Shown here: piece after piece, positions 17,301 to 25,174 of the stretch
Layout: each line of letters starts with the position of its first letter
Position numbering within the stretch: position 1 is the first letter of the stretch
Assembly: GCF_004364335.1 (NCBI RefSeq)
Contig: NZ_SOCR01000020.1
Location: 1 to 52,167, forward strand
Length of the DNA: 52,167 nt
Reading direction: 5' to 3'
From: Pseudomonas graminis
GTDB taxonomy: Bacteria > Pseudomonadota > Gammaproteobacteria > Pseudomonadales > Pseudomonadaceae
Made by a program: the position numbers and the translations under genes
The notes under the pieces: generated by a model
Told to the model about the DNA's origin: nothing
What the model saw: the letters and a program-made list of their open reading frames with translations, nothing else
Databases searched by the model: none

Positions 17301-18557
17301 ATGGACCCGATGGCCGTTACCAGCTCTGCAACCGTGCCCGCGACCGATACCCAACCCGTTCCCGCTTCTCAATCAACGCAACCAACGCAATCAAGCCCCT
17401 TGGTCATGCGCATCATTGGTGCAGTGGCCTTGGCGCACCTGCTCAATGACCTGATCCAGTCGATCCTCCCCTCGATCTATCCCATGCTGAAGGCCTCGTA
17501 CGGCCTGAGTTTTACCCAGGTGGGGCTGATCACGCTGACGTTCCAGGTCACGGCGTCGTTGCTGCAGCCCTGGGTCGGCTATTACACCGATCGCCATCCC
17601 AACCCCTTGGTGCTGCCGGTCGGTTCGCTGTGCATTCTCGCCGGCGTGATAATGCTCGCGACCGTAGGCAGTTTCCCGCTGATCCTGCTCGCCGCAGGGT
17701 TGATCGGCATTGGCTCGTCGACCTTTCACCCCGAAGCCTCGCGCATTGCCCGGCTGGCCTCAGGCGGGCGCTTCGGTCTGGCGCAATCGACCTTTCAGGT
17801 GGGCGGCAACAGTGGATCGGCCATCGGCCCGCTGCTGGCGGCGGCAATCATCATCCCCTTCGGTCAGGGCCATATCGCCTGGTTCGTGCTGGTGGCGCTG
17901 TTTTCCGTGGGCCTCTTGTACGCCATCAGTCGCTGGTACAAGGCGCATTTGGCGCTGTTCAAAATCAAGGCCGGCCAGGCGGCGACCCACGGGCTGTCGA
18001 AACGTCGGGTCACCGGCGCGCTGGTGGTGCTGGCAATGCTGGTGTTCTCCAAGTATTTCTACATGGCCAGCTTCACCAGCTACTTCACGTTTTACCTGAT
18101 CGACAAATTCCAGCTCTCGGTCGCCAGCTCGCAGTTGCACTTGTTCATGTTCCTGGCGGCGGTGGCGGCGGGCACATTCTTCGGCGGGCCGATCGGTGAT
18201 CGCATCGGCCGCAAGGCGGTGATCTGGTTCTCGATTCTGGGCGTGGCGCCGTTCACCATCGCGCTGCCTTACGCCGACCTGTTCTGGACCAGTGTCCTCA
18301 GCGTGATCATCGGTTTCATTCTGGCCTCGGCGTTTTCGGCCATTGTCGTCTACGCCCAGGAACTGGTGCCGGGCAACGTCGGCATGATCGCCGGGATCTT
18401 CTTCGGCCTGATGTTCGGCTTCGGCGGCATCGGCGCGGCATTATTGGGTCACCTCGCGGATCTTCACGGCATCGTTTATGTCTACACGCTGTGCTCCTAC
18501 CTGCCGCTGTTGGGCATTCTCGCCATCCTGCTTCCGAGAACTTCAAAAAGATGTTGA
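17301..18557 (+). CDS. MFS transporter, fosmidomycin-resistance (Fsr) type
   Basis: 418 residues with about 12 membrane segments and a low-complexity Ser/Thr/Gln/Pro N-terminal tail before the first helix (VALAHLLNDLIQSILPSIYP). The region HLLNDLIQSILPSIYPMLK, the GYYTDRHPNP loop and the SSTFHPEASRIAR segment are typical of the Fsr subfamily of drug/metabolite exporters. ATG 17301 and ATG 17310 are both usable. The final seven bases overlap the start of arsB, so the two are translationally coupled, suggesting a shared efflux role, perhaps organoarsenical or metabolite export. That role is inference. Confidence 0.88.
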   Translation: MDPMAVTSSATVPATDTQPVPASQSTQPTQSSPLVMRIIGAVALAHLLNDLIQSILPSIYPMLKASYGLSFTQVGLITLTFQVTASLLQPWVGYYTDRHPNPLVLPVGSLCILAGVIMLATVGSFPLILLAAGLIGIGSSTFHPEASRIARLASGGRFGLAQSTFQVGGNSGSAIGPLLAAAIIIPFGQGHIAWFVLVALFSVGLLYAISRWYKAHLALFKIKAGQAATHGLSKRRVTGALVVLAMLVFSKYFYMASFTSYFTFYLIDKFQLSVASSQLHLFMFLAAVAAGTFFGGPIGDRIGRKAVIWFSILGVAPFTIALPYADLFWTSVLSVIIGFILASAFSAIVVYAQELVPGNVGMIAGIFFGLMFGFGGIGAALLGHLADLHGIVYVYTLCSYLPLLGILAILLPRTSKRC

Positions 18558-19834
18558 TAGCCGTCGCGATTTTTCTGGTCACCATCACCTTGGTGATCTG
18601 GCAACCCAAAGGCCTTGGTGTCGGCTGGAGTGCAACCTTTGGCGCCGTGCTCGCGCTGCTTTTCGGGGTGGTGCACCTGAGTGACATCCCCCAGGTCTGG
18701 CACATCATCTGGAACGCCACCGGCACCTTCACCGCGCTGATCATCATCAGCCTGCTGCTCGACGAAGCCGGTTTCTTCAACTGGGCCGCGCTGCACGTGG
18801 CGCGTTGGGGCAACGGCAAGGGCCGGCGGCTGTTCGCGTTTATCGTGCTGCTCGGTGCGTTGGTGTCGGCGCTGTTCGCCAACGACGGCGCGGCGCTGAT
18901 CCTCACGCCCATTGTCATGTCGATGCTGCTGGCGCTGCGCTTTTCGCCGGCGACCACCCTGGCCTTCGTGATGGCGGCAGGGTTCATCGCCGACACCGCG
19001 AGCCTGCCGCTGGTGGTCTCCAACCTGGTCAACATCGTGTCTGCCGACTACTTCGGCATCGGTTTCAACCGCTACGCCTCGGTGATGGTGCCGGTGAATC
19101 TGGTCAGCGTGGCGGCGACGCTGGCGGTGCTGATGCTGTTCTTTCGCCGCGATATCCCGGAAACCTTCGACGCCTCGCAACTGGCCGAGCCGTCTTCGGC
19201 CATCAAGGACCGCGCGACCTTCATGACCGGTTGGTGGGTGCTGGGGATCTTGCTGGTGGGCTGCTTTGCCCTGGAACCGCTGGGGATTCCCATCAGCGCG
19301 ATCTCCGCCGTGTGCGCCGCGATCTTGCTGGGCATCGCCGCCAAGGGCCACCGCATTTCCACGCGCAAGGTACTGAAAGACGCGCCGTGGCAGATCGTGA
19401 TTTTCTCCTTGGGCATGTACCTGGTGGTGTACGGCCTGCGCAATCAGGGCCTGACCGATTACTTGGCGACCTGGCTCGATCGTTTTGCCGAACATGGTTT
19501 GTGGGGCGCGGCGATGGGCACGGGCGTGCTGACGGCGCTGCTGTCGTCAGTGATGAACAACCTGCCGACGGTGCTGATCGGCCTGTTGTCCATTGATGCA
19601 AGCCACGCCCACGGCGTGCTCCAGGAAGCGATGATTTACGCCAACGTCATCGGCAGCGACCTCGGCCCGAAAATCACCCCGATCGGCAGCCTCGCGACCT
19701 TGTTGTGGCTGCATGTGCTGGCGAAGAAGGGCGTGACCATCGGTTGGGGCTATTACTTCCGCGTCGGCATCGTGCTGACGGTGCCGGTGCTGTTGATTAC
19801 CCTCGCGGCGCTGGTGCTTCGACTGAGCCTGTAA
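18551..19834 (+). CDS. arsB: ArsB-type arsenite/anion efflux permease
   Basis: 427 residues, about 11-12 membrane segments, with the ArsB/NhaD pattern: DIPQVWHIIWNATGTFTALI near the start, SALFANDGAALILTPIV and SVMNNLPTVLIGLLS as the two conserved discontinuous-helix motifs, and ANVIGSDLGPKITPIGSLAT near the end. It exports arsenite or antimonite by proton exchange in known cases. It begins inside the end of the Fsr-type gene. No arsR, arsC or arsH lies nearby, unlike a standard Pseudomonas ars operon, so regulation and substrate could differ. The in-frame ATG at 18491 lies inside the previous gene and was not used. Confidence 0.9.
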   Translation: MLIAVAIFLVTITLVIWQPKGLGVGWSATFGAVLALLFGVVHLSDIPQVWHIIWNATGTFTALIIISLLLDEAGFFNWAALHVARWGNGKGRRLFAFIVLLGALVSALFANDGAALILTPIVMSMLLALRFSPATTLAFVMAAGFIADTASLPLVVSNLVNIVSADYFGIGFNRYASVMVPVNLVSVAATLAVLMLFFRRDIPETFDASQLAEPSSAIKDRATFMTGWWVLGILLVGCFALEPLGIPISAISAVCAAILLGIAAKGHRISTRKVLKDAPWQIVIFSLGMYLVVYGLRNQGLTDYLATWLDRFAEHGLWGAAMGTGVLTALLSSVMNNLPTVLIGLLSIDASHAHGVLQEAMIYANVIGSDLGPKITPIGSLATLLWLHVLAKKGVTIGWGYYFRVGIVLTVPVLLITLAALVLRLSL

Positions 19835-20783
19835 CCCGGCGCGTGTCTGGCAGGTTCGGCCACAGGTCCGACACCAGAAACAGCCGCTCGGCCTCTTCCC
19901 AGTGGCCGTCGACGTGGCGCATCAGGCGCACCAGCAGTTGCGCCGGCGCCAGCGGGTCGAGGGCGTCCAGCCAGTCCTGAAACTGGCGCGGTGTCCAGGC
20001 CTCCTCGCAGCGCGCCGGCGCCAGCCAGGCCGGACGCGGCAGTAATTGCCAGCGGCCTTCCAGCGTTTGTTCAGCGTAGCCCGGCCAGTCTTTTTGGTGC
20101 AGCCACTTTCCCCGCAAATGCTCAGGGTGGGCACCTAGGGGCGAAGCTGCGGTGCTGGGCCACGGATAAAACAGATAACCGCCCAACCAAAGCGAAGCGC
20201 TGAAGGTGTTCACACCGCGTTCGGCAAGCATCGCTGCGCTTTCCGGGCGCGCCGACATGGGCAACTGATGCTGGTTCAAGTGGGCGAGCTTCAAGTCCAG
20301 GCGGTCGAGGGAACCGGGACCCAGCCAGTGGGCCGGATCTTTGCCGTCCTGATCCTGCTGCCCAAGGTAGAGCTTGATCGCCAGTTCGACATGGTGAACG
20401 CCGTCATTATCCCGCAGCAGAAGGTCCAGCTCGCCCAGCGTACGACCGTCACCCTGAATGGGCAGATTCGCCGCGAGCAGCTCGACGCCGGGCGCGTGCT
20501 GGATTGCGAATTGCCAGAGCCGCTCGTAATACAGCCCCAGCCGGCGCGTCGAGCTTCTCGCCAGCCAGTCGCTGAGTGCGCTGTCGTCTTGGTCCAGCTG
20601 CTTTAAAAAAGCTTCCAGCGCTTCAGGGTGCTGCACCCAGTTGCTGCCGCTAAGGGGGTGACGTTGAGGCCACTGGGTCTCAGCTAGCAGGGGAGGCGAC
20701 AAGATCACCCACGCCAGGTCACGCACGGTGGGCGTACGAAGCTGACGGGGCAGGGCGCTCAGGGTCGGGAACGGGGTATTCAT
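19797..20783 (-). CDS. DUF1853 family protein, PD-(D/E)XK nuclease-like core
   Basis: 328 residues, cytoplasmic, matching the DUF1853 family in layout. The central stretch TLGELDLLLRDNDGVHHVELAIKLYL has the spacing of a PD-(D/E)XK nuclease core: Glu/Asp on one strand, then E-x-(x-x)-K on the next. The family is uncharacterised. I chose the ATG at 20783 (MNTPFPTLSALPRQLR); an upstream in-frame extension to 20849 does not resemble protein. Its last 38 bases overlap the end of arsB on the opposite strand, so the two transcripts collide tail to tail. It is alone on its strand. Confidence 0.82.
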   Translation of the reverse strand: MNTPFPTLSALPRQLRTPTVRDLAWVILSPPLLAETQWPQRHPLSGSNWVQHPEALEAFLKQLDQDDSALSDWLARSSTRRLGLYYERLWQFAIQHAPGVELLAANLPIQGDGRTLGELDLLLRDNDGVHHVELAIKLYLGQQDQDGKDPAHWLGPGSLDRLDLKLAHLNQHQLPMSARPESAAMLAERGVNTFSASLWLGGYLFYPWPSTAASPLGAHPEHLRGKWLHQKDWPGYAEQTLEGRWQLLPRPAWLAPARCEEAWTPRQFQDWLDALDPLAPAQLLVRLMRHVDGHWEEAERLFLVSDLWPNLPDTRRVTGSVEAPAPRG

Positions 20784-20919
20784 CGGGGCAGGATAGCGGG
20801 TGATAGGCGCTTGCGGCCACCTGATCGTCAGCGCCGTCGATGCCCACACCCACCGTCCGTTTGACGCGGATCCTGCAGATTCTGCGTCCGCCGAATCTCA
20901 TGACCCCTGCCGAGATCCA

Positions 20920-21028
20920 CTGTAGGAGCGCGCTTGCCCGCGAAGACGTCGGCAGGTTCGGCACAGATGACAGCTGACACACCGCATTCGCGGGCAAGGT
21001 GGAGCGCCACCCCGGTCGCTCCTACAGG
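20920..21028. repeat. REP-type inverted repeat pair
   Basis: CTGTAGGAGCGCGCTTGCCCGCGAA is found at the left and an imperfect inverted copy (TTCGCGGGCAAGGTGGAGCG, then CGCTCCTACAG) at the right. The left arm core matches the repeat at 1299-1380. The right arm carries an interrupted stem. Confidence 0.85.
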
Positions 21029-21069
21029 TTTTGTGTCCGACGCCAATGGCGTGTTTGACGCGAGTGCGC

Positions 21070-21158
21070 TGTAGGAGCCGGCTTGCTGGCGAACGCGGTT
21101 GATCAGCACCCAATGCGCCGACTGGCACACTGCATTCGCCAGCAAGCCGGCTCCCACG
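21070..21158. repeat. REP-type inverted repeat pair, second sequence class
   Basis: GTAGGAGCCGGCTTGCTGGCGAA at the left is answered by its near-exact reverse complement at the right. It is related to, but distinct from, the GCGCGCTTGCCCGCGA class just upstream. Together the two REP doublets fill most of the 514-base gene-free stretch 20784-21297; the nadK promoter should lie in the remaining 140 bases. Confidence 0.85.
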
Positions 21159-21297
21159 TGAATTAACCGCAAGAGGATCACTCATTCGCATACCCGAAGC
21201 GGGTGTGGACGAGGTGCAAATGGCGGCGCATTTGCCGCACCCGACCCCTTCGCCCCATAATCGCGTTCTTTACACGCATCACGCCTGCGGGAGCCCC

Positions 21298-22188
21298 ATG
21301 GAGCAATTTCGAAATATCGGCATTATTGGCCGCCTGGGCAGTACCCAGGTGGTGGAGACCGTTCGCCGACTCAAGAAATTCCTGATATCGCGGCACCTGC
21401 ATGTGATCCTCGAAGACGCCATCGCCGAGGTCCTGCCGGGGCATGGTCTGCAGACCTCCACGCGCAAGATGCTCGGCGAAGTCTGCGACATGGTCATCGT
21501 CGTTGGCGGCGATGGCAGTCTGCTCGGCGCTGCCCGTGCGCTGGCCAAGCACAACGTGCCGGTGCTGGGCATCAACCGCGGCAGCCTGGGCTTCCTGACC
21601 GATATCCGCCCCGACGAGCTGGAAGTCAAAGTCGCCGAAGTCCTCGACGGCCACTATCTGGTGGAAAACCGCTTCCTGCTGCAGGCCGAAGTGCGCCGTC
21701 ACGGTGAAGCGATCGGACAGGGCGACGCGCTCAACGACGTCGTGCTGCACCCCGGCAAATCCACGCGGATGATCGAGTTCGAAATCTACATCGACGGCCA
21801 GTTCGTCTGCAGCCAGAAGGCCGACGGCCTGATCGTCGCCACGCCGACCGGCTCCACGGCCTATGCACTGTCGGCGGGCGGCCCGATCATGCACCCCAAA
21901 CTCGACGCCATCGTCATCGTGCCGATGTACCCGCACACGCTGTCCGGCCGGCCGATTGTCGTGGACGGAAACAGTGAGCTGAAAATCGTTGTCTCAAAGG
22001 ACATGACGATCTATCCACAGGTTTCCTGCGATGGCCAGAACCACTTCACCTGCGCGCCGGGTGACACCGTGACCGTGAAAAAGAAGCCGCAGAAGCTGCG
22101 ACTCATTCACCCCCTCGATCACAACTACTACGAAGTCTGCCGGACCAAACTCGGTTGGGGCAGTCGGCTTGGCGGCGGGAGCGACTGA
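21298..22188 (+). CDS. nadK: NAD kinase
   Basis: 296 residues, the normal length. It phosphorylates NAD to NADP in the cytoplasm. The kinase signature VVGGDGSLLGAAR (GGDG at 70-73), the NRGSLGFLTDI motif and the long conserved C-domain stretch with ATPTGSTAYALSAGGPI are all intact. I chose the ATG at 21298 because MEQFRNIGIIGR is the usual Pseudomonas N-terminus and GGGAG precedes it. The stop overlaps the next start by one base (TGATG). It heads a run of six same-strand genes ending in pepN. Confidence 0.96.
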   Translation: MEQFRNIGIIGRLGSTQVVETVRRLKKFLISRHLHVILEDAIAEVLPGHGLQTSTRKMLGEVCDMVIVVGGDGSLLGAARALAKHNVPVLGINRGSLGFLTDIRPDELEVKVAEVLDGHYLVENRFLLQAEVRRHGEAIGQGDALNDVVLHPGKSTRMIEFEIYIDGQFVCSQKADGLIVATPTGSTAYALSAGGPIMHPKLDAIVIVPMYPHTLSGRPIVVDGNSELKIVVSKDMTIYPQVSCDGQNHFTCAPGDTVTVKKKPQKLRLIHPLDHNYYEVCRTKLGWGSRLGGGSD

Positions 22189-23159
22189 TGCTCGATCCCG
22201 CGCGTGGCTACGATCTGATCGGTGACGTGCATGGTTGTGCCCAGACCCTTGAGCACTTGCTCGACACCCTTGGTTACCGCTTTCAGGCCGGCGTCTGGCG
22301 CCACCCTGAACGCATCGCCGTGTTCCTCGGCGACATCATCGACCGCGGCCCGCGCATTCGCGAAGCGCTGCACATCGTCCGTGACATGGTCGAGGCCGGC
22401 CAGGCGTTCTGCATCATGGGCAACCATGAATTCAACGCGCTGGGCTGGAGCACGCCGGCGCCGCCCGAGAGCGGCCATGAGTGGGTGCGCGAACACACGC
22501 CGCGCCATGCCCGTCTGCTGGGCGAAACGCTGGCGCAGTTCGAGCAGCATCCCGGTGACTGGAACGACTTTCTCAAATGGTTCTACCAACTGCCGCTGTT
22601 CATCGACGCCGAGCGCTTCCGTGTGGTCCACGCCTGTTGGGATGCCAGCCTGATCGAGCCGTTGCGCAGCGTTCATGGCGACGGTCGCATCGACCAGGCC
22701 TTCGTACAGGCGTCGGCCGAGCCGGGCAGTTTTGCCAGCGCGGTGTTTGATCGCCTGCTGCGCGGCACCGACATGCGCCTGCCCCACGGCATGACCCTGA
22801 CTGGCGGCGATGGCCTGACTCGCGCCTCGTTCCGCACCAAGTTCTGGGAAGACGACCCGCAGACCTATGGCGACGTGGTGTTTCAGCCAGACGCGCTGCC
22901 GGAACCGGTGGCGCGGCGGCCGCTGTCCCCCAGCGAGAAAAACGCGCTGTTGCGGTACGGCGCCAATGAACCGCTGTTATTCGTCGGTCACTACTGGCGC
23001 AGCGGCATTCCCGCCCCGATCCGCCCCAATCTGGCCTGCCTGGATTACAGCGCCGTGCTCTACGGCAAGCTGGTCGCCTACCGGCTGGATCAGGAAACCC
23101 AAATTGACCCTGAGAAGTTCGTCTGGGTCGACGTCACCCGACCGGAGATAGGTCAATGA
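22188..23159 (+). CDS. Metallophosphatase (calcineurin-like phosphoesterase)
   Basis: 323 residues. The metal-binding motifs of the calcineurin-like superfamily are present in order: GDVHG near residue 12, GDIIDRGP near 49 and GNHEFN near 80, with later His residues in FRVVHACWD and LFVGHYW. The layout resembles PrpA/ApaH-type phosphatases; the substrate (phosphoprotein, dinucleotide or other) cannot be read. It overlaps nadK by one base and the rhomboid gene by four, so it belongs to the same operon. Confidence 0.9.
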   Translation: MLDPARGYDLIGDVHGCAQTLEHLLDTLGYRFQAGVWRHPERIAVFLGDIIDRGPRIREALHIVRDMVEAGQAFCIMGNHEFNALGWSTPAPPESGHEWVREHTPRHARLLGETLAQFEQHPGDWNDFLKWFYQLPLFIDAERFRVVHACWDASLIEPLRSVHGDGRIDQAFVQASAEPGSFASAVFDRLLRGTDMRLPHGMTLTGGDGLTRASFRTKFWEDDPQTYGDVVFQPDALPEPVARRPLSPSEKNALLRYGANEPLLFVGHYWRSGIPAPIRPNLACLDYSAVLYGKLVAYRLDQETQIDPEKFVWVDVTRPEIGQ

Positions 23160-24028
23160 GTCCGGTTGCTGTCTTACGCCTGCCGCTTCAAACCGACCTG
23201 AGCGGTTTTGTCGAGTTGCTCCGGCGCCTGAACGTCCCTCACCGGGTCAGCGAGGAGGCCGGCGAGCAAGTATTGTGGGTGCCAAATGCGCCGCAACTGG
23301 CCGATGACATCCGCCAGCTGTATCAGCAATACCCGGAAGGCGACCCTACGGCGCAATTGCCGCCGGGCCGCGAAGTGGTTGCAGTGAGCCGGCCAAGTCC
23401 GCTGGTCCAGGTGCGCAACAGTCCGGTGACCAGCGTGATCTTGCTGCTGTGCCTGATCGTCGCCGGCGTCACCCTGCTGGGCGATAACTTCGAGGCGCTG
23501 AGCTGGCTGACCTTCAACGACTTCCGCATCAACGGCGAGTACATCAGCTTTCTGCCGGTTGAAACGTCCCTGGCGGCGGGGCAGTGGTGGCGGGTCGTCA
23601 CGCCGATGCTGATTCACTTCGGTCTGCTGCACCTGGTGATGAACGCGCTGTGGTTCTGGGAGCTGGGGCGGCGCATCGAAATGCGCCAGGGCCGCTGGCA
23701 ACTGCTCGGGCTGACCCTGGCCTTCAGTGCGTTTTCCAACTACGCCCAGTATGTCTGGAGCGGCCCGAGCCTGTTCGGCGGGCTGTCCGGCGTACTGTAT
23801 GGCTTGCTTGGTCATTGCTGGATCTTTCAATTGCTCGCCCCCAACCCCATGTATCGTTTACCACGCGGTGTGCTGGGGATGATGCTGATCTGGCTGGTGG
23901 TGTGCCTGTCTGGCGTCGTCGGTGTGCTGGGGTTTGGCGAAATCGCCAACGGCGCCCACGTCGGCGGACTGATCATCGGTTGTGCTACAGGTCTTGTGGG
24001 CGGTGCACTGGCCCGCCGCAGACATTAA
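23156..24028 (+). CDS. GlpG-like rhomboid intramembrane serine protease
   Basis: 290 residues. A cytosolic N-terminal domain (about 1-85) resembles the NRho domain of GlpG, followed by about six membrane segments. The catalytic dyad is visible as GLSGVLYG with Ser211 and GAHVGG with His268. The HFGLLHLVMNALWFWELG segment matches the conserved H-x-x-x-N of helix 2. It cleaves membrane proteins within the bilayer. The start overlaps the phosphatase stop as ATGA. Substrates are unknown. Confidence 0.94.
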   Translation: MSPVAVLRLPLQTDLSGFVELLRRLNVPHRVSEEAGEQVLWVPNAPQLADDIRQLYQQYPEGDPTAQLPPGREVVAVSRPSPLVQVRNSPVTSVILLLCLIVAGVTLLGDNFEALSWLTFNDFRINGEYISFLPVETSLAAGQWWRVVTPMLIHFGLLHLVMNALWFWELGRRIEMRQGRWQLLGLTLAFSAFSNYAQYVWSGPSLFGGLSGVLYGLLGHCWIFQLLAPNPMYRLPRGVLGMMLIWLVVCLSGVVGVLGFGEIANGAHVGGLIIGCATGLVGGALARRRH

Positions 24029-24057
24029 AATCGCCCGCTTAATTCTGGGAGAACCCA

Positions 24058-24318
24058 ATGTCCTCTTTTGTCGAAATGATCGAAAACATCACCCCCGACG
24101 TCTACGAAAGCCTGAAGCTGGCGGTGGAAATCGGCAAATGGTCCGACGGCCGCAAGCTGACCCAGGAACAACGTGAGCTGTCGCTCCAGGCGCTGATTGC
24201 CTGGGAAGTGCGCAACGTGCCCGAAGAACAGCGCATCGGTTACATGGGCCCGCAAGAGTGCGCGTCGAAGTCGGCGCCGGTGCCCAATATCCTGTTCAAA
24301 TCGGACTCCATTCATTGA
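24058..24318 (+). CDS. YeaC-like protein (DUF1315)
   Basis: 86 residues, small and soluble, with the YeaC/DUF1315 pattern: an N-terminal helix (VEMIENITPDVYESLKLAVE), then KWSDGRKLTQEQRELSLQALIAWE. Its function is unknown. The ribosome-binding site GGGAG is strong. It follows the rhomboid gene by 29 bases and probably shares its transcript. Confidence 0.9.
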   Translation: MSSFVEMIENITPDVYESLKLAVEIGKWSDGRKLTQEQRELSLQALIAWEVRNVPEEQRIGYMGPQECASKSAPVPNILFKSDSIH

Positions 24319-24347
24319 TTGAAATCGGCAGAGGCTCCGTCAACAAA

Positions 24348-25145
24348 ATGTCCGCGCGGCTTGAAGCCTCGCGGGTGGAATACTCGTTCCGGCTGGGGGA
24401 TTCACAGATCCCGGTCAACCCGCTGATCGGCAAGACCGTGCGCCTGGAATTTCTGGGTGCGATTCATTGCAGCCATTGCGGCAAGCGCACCAAAACCAGC
24501 TACAGCCAGGGTTATTGCTACCCGTGCATGCTCAAGCTGGCGCAGTGCGACCTGTGCATTATGAGCCCCGAGCGCTGCCATCACGAGCATGGCACCTGCC
24601 GCGATCCGGCGTGGGGCGAGCAGTTCTGCATGACCGACCACGTGGTCTATCTGGCCAACTCGTCGGGCGTGAAAGTCGGCATCACCCGCGCCACCCAGCT
24701 GCCAACGCGTTGGCTCGATCAAGGCGCCAGCCAGGCACTGCCGATCGTGCGCTGCGCTACGCGCCAGCAATCCGGTTTCGTGGAAGACCTGTTCCGCAGT
24801 CAGGTGGCCGACCGCACCAACTGGCGCGCGCTGCTCAAGGGTGACGCGCCGGCGGTTGACCTGGCCGCGATTCGTCAGCAACTGTTCGAGTCCTGCGCCG
24901 AAGGCCTGATCGCGCTGCAAATGCGCTTTGGCTTGCAGGCCATTCAGGTGATGAACGATGTCGAGCCCATCGAGATCCGATACCCGGTTGAGGCGTATCC
25001 GACCAAGATCGTCAGCTTCAATCTGGACAAGGATCCGATCGCCGAAGGCACCCTGTTGGGCGTCAAAGGGCAGTACCTGATCTTCGACACCGGTGTGATC
25101 AATATTCGCAAATACACGGCGTATCAACTCGCCGTGCATCAGTAG
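24348..25145 (+). CDS. DUF2797 family protein with Cys/His cluster
   Basis: 265 residues from ATG 24348. A zinc-finger-like set of Cys/His (CSHCGKR, GYCYPC, CDLCIMSPERCHHEHGTC) occupies about residues 35-85 and is followed by the conserved stretch SSGVKVGITRATQLPTRWLDQGA. The latter resembles a GIY-YIG-like segment (VYLANSSGVKVGITR). The function is unknown, and nucleic-acid binding is plausible. A TTG at 24315, overlapping the YeaC stop, would add the residues (M)IEIGRGSVNK, which look like the natural family N-terminus, so the true start may be there. Confidence 0.85.
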   Translation: MSARLEASRVEYSFRLGDSQIPVNPLIGKTVRLEFLGAIHCSHCGKRTKTSYSQGYCYPCMLKLAQCDLCIMSPERCHHEHGTCRDPAWGEQFCMTDHVVYLANSSGVKVGITRATQLPTRWLDQGASQALPIVRCATRQQSGFVEDLFRSQVADRTNWRALLKGDAPAVDLAAIRQQLFESCAEGLIALQMRFGLQAIQVMNDVEPIEIRYPVEAYPTKIVSFNLDKDPIAEGTLLGVKGQYLIFDTGVINIRKYTAYQLAVHQ

Positions 25146-25174
25146 CCCGTATTAGCAGAAGAAGGGACCACAGC

